DNA of 56,957 bases, from assembly GCA_020073145.1 (NCBI GenBank), contig JAIQFS010000036.1:1-56957 (forward strand). Direction: 5' to 3'. Below the pieces are notes generated by a model, which was given only the letters and a program-made list of their open reading frames with translations, was not told the DNA's origin and searched no databases. The translations under genes were made by a program, and so were the position numbers. Each line of letters opens with the position of its first letter. Within the stretch, counting starts at the first letter, position 1. This document shows, piece by piece, positions 56,834-56,957 of this stretch. The stretch comes from Terriglobia bacterium. Its GTDB lineage: Bacteria; Acidobacteriota; Terriglobia; Bryobacterales; Bryobacteraceae.

Positions 56834-56957
56834 ATGAGGCGGACACGAGCGTTGACCTGCACCGGCATCCTGGCGGCCGGTTTGACCCTGTACCTGGCAG
56901 CTTCGCGAAGCACGATCGAGGCCCAGCCTTCCACCGGCGGAGCCGTCCGCGTCGATA
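56834..56957 (+). CDS. Exported protein, N-terminal fragment cut by the window edge
   Basis: ATG 56834 with AGAGGAG about 7 nt upstream opens a frame that runs off the window (41 codons visible). The first 30 residues form a signal peptide (RRTRALTCTGILAAGLTLYLAAS), then a polar Ser/Gly region. A TATACT hexamer lies at 56787-56792. Nothing of the mature domain is visible, so function cannot be assigned. Confidence 0.6.
   Translation, partial: MRRTRALTCTGILAAGLTLYLAASRSTIEAQPSTGGAVRVD

Noticed and set aside
1-56957. CRISPR arrays, tRNA and rRNA genes
   Set aside because: No regularly spaced repeat array and no cloverleaf or rRNA-like sequence was found on either strand by reading.

Overview
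The window is a GC-rich, densely packed bacterial chromosome segment. Gene content points to Acidobacteriota, probably the Solibacter/Bryobacter group. Indicators are ECF sigma/anti-sigma pairs, a TPR-CHAT lipoprotein, carboxypeptidase-regulatory repeat proteins, DUF5658, a Tad pilus locus, bacillithiol genes, LarB and a divergent flagellar switch cluster. The taxonomic call is inference from protein content; no rRNA or tRNA gene is visible.

Layout. 1-6 kb: an aromatic-acid type MFS carrier, an ECF sigma gene with a small membrane partner, a PD-(D/E)XK nuclease-like protein and a DUF697-like membrane protein. 5.7-11.1 kb (minus strand): a degenerate PilZ protein with a Cys-rich small protein, then a cassette of ECF sigma factor, zinc-type anti-sigma factor, unknown protein and TPR-CHAT lipoprotein. 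11.3-14.3 kb: two secreted proteins and a YfiT-like thiol transferase. 14.3-17.9 kb (minus): a translationally coupled cytochrome-oxidase assembly operon, ctaB - ABC ATPase - permease - SCO - DUF420/CtaM-like. 17.9-21.4 kb: an AT-richer mobile element bounded by 24-bp imperfect inverted repeats. It carries a dTMP-kinase-like gene, an IS1-type DDE transposase and an AAA ATPase preceded by a striking array of palindromes. 21.5-32 kb: an acyltransferase, an outer-membrane-like protein, a hydrolase lacking its nucleophile, a DinB protein, a PaoABC-type molybdenum aldehyde oxidoreductase operon, an esterase and an MmgE/PrpD protein.

32.0-43.9 kb: a Tad/Flp pilus locus in two divergent arms. The minus arm has the Flp pilin (58 aa), CpaE/TadZ, TadG, two TadE-like pseudopilins and a DUF5658 protein. 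The plus arm has a polytopic membrane protein, CpaB, CpaC secretin, CpaF ATPase, TadB, TadC and a 31-aa membrane peptide. A prepilin peptidase is not in the window. 44-53.8 kb: larB, a canonical PilZ protein, a small HTH-like protein, bshC, the rseP-dxr pair preceded by an interleaved inverted-repeat element, a 3-hydroxyisobutyrate dehydrogenase-family protein, a secreted proteasome-type Ntn hydrolase and a CxxCH-containing alpha/alpha-toroid protein. 53.8-56.7 kb: fliM-fliN-fliN (minus) divergent from fliG (plus), then the start of a secreted protein cut by the window edge.

The most unusual systems are the transposon with kinase/ATPase cargo and its phased operator array, and the sigma/anti-sigma/unknown/TPR-CHAT cassette, whose logic resembles protease-controlled sigma-factor release. 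Next in interest are the interleaved repeats upstream of dxr and the secreted proteasome-like enzyme.
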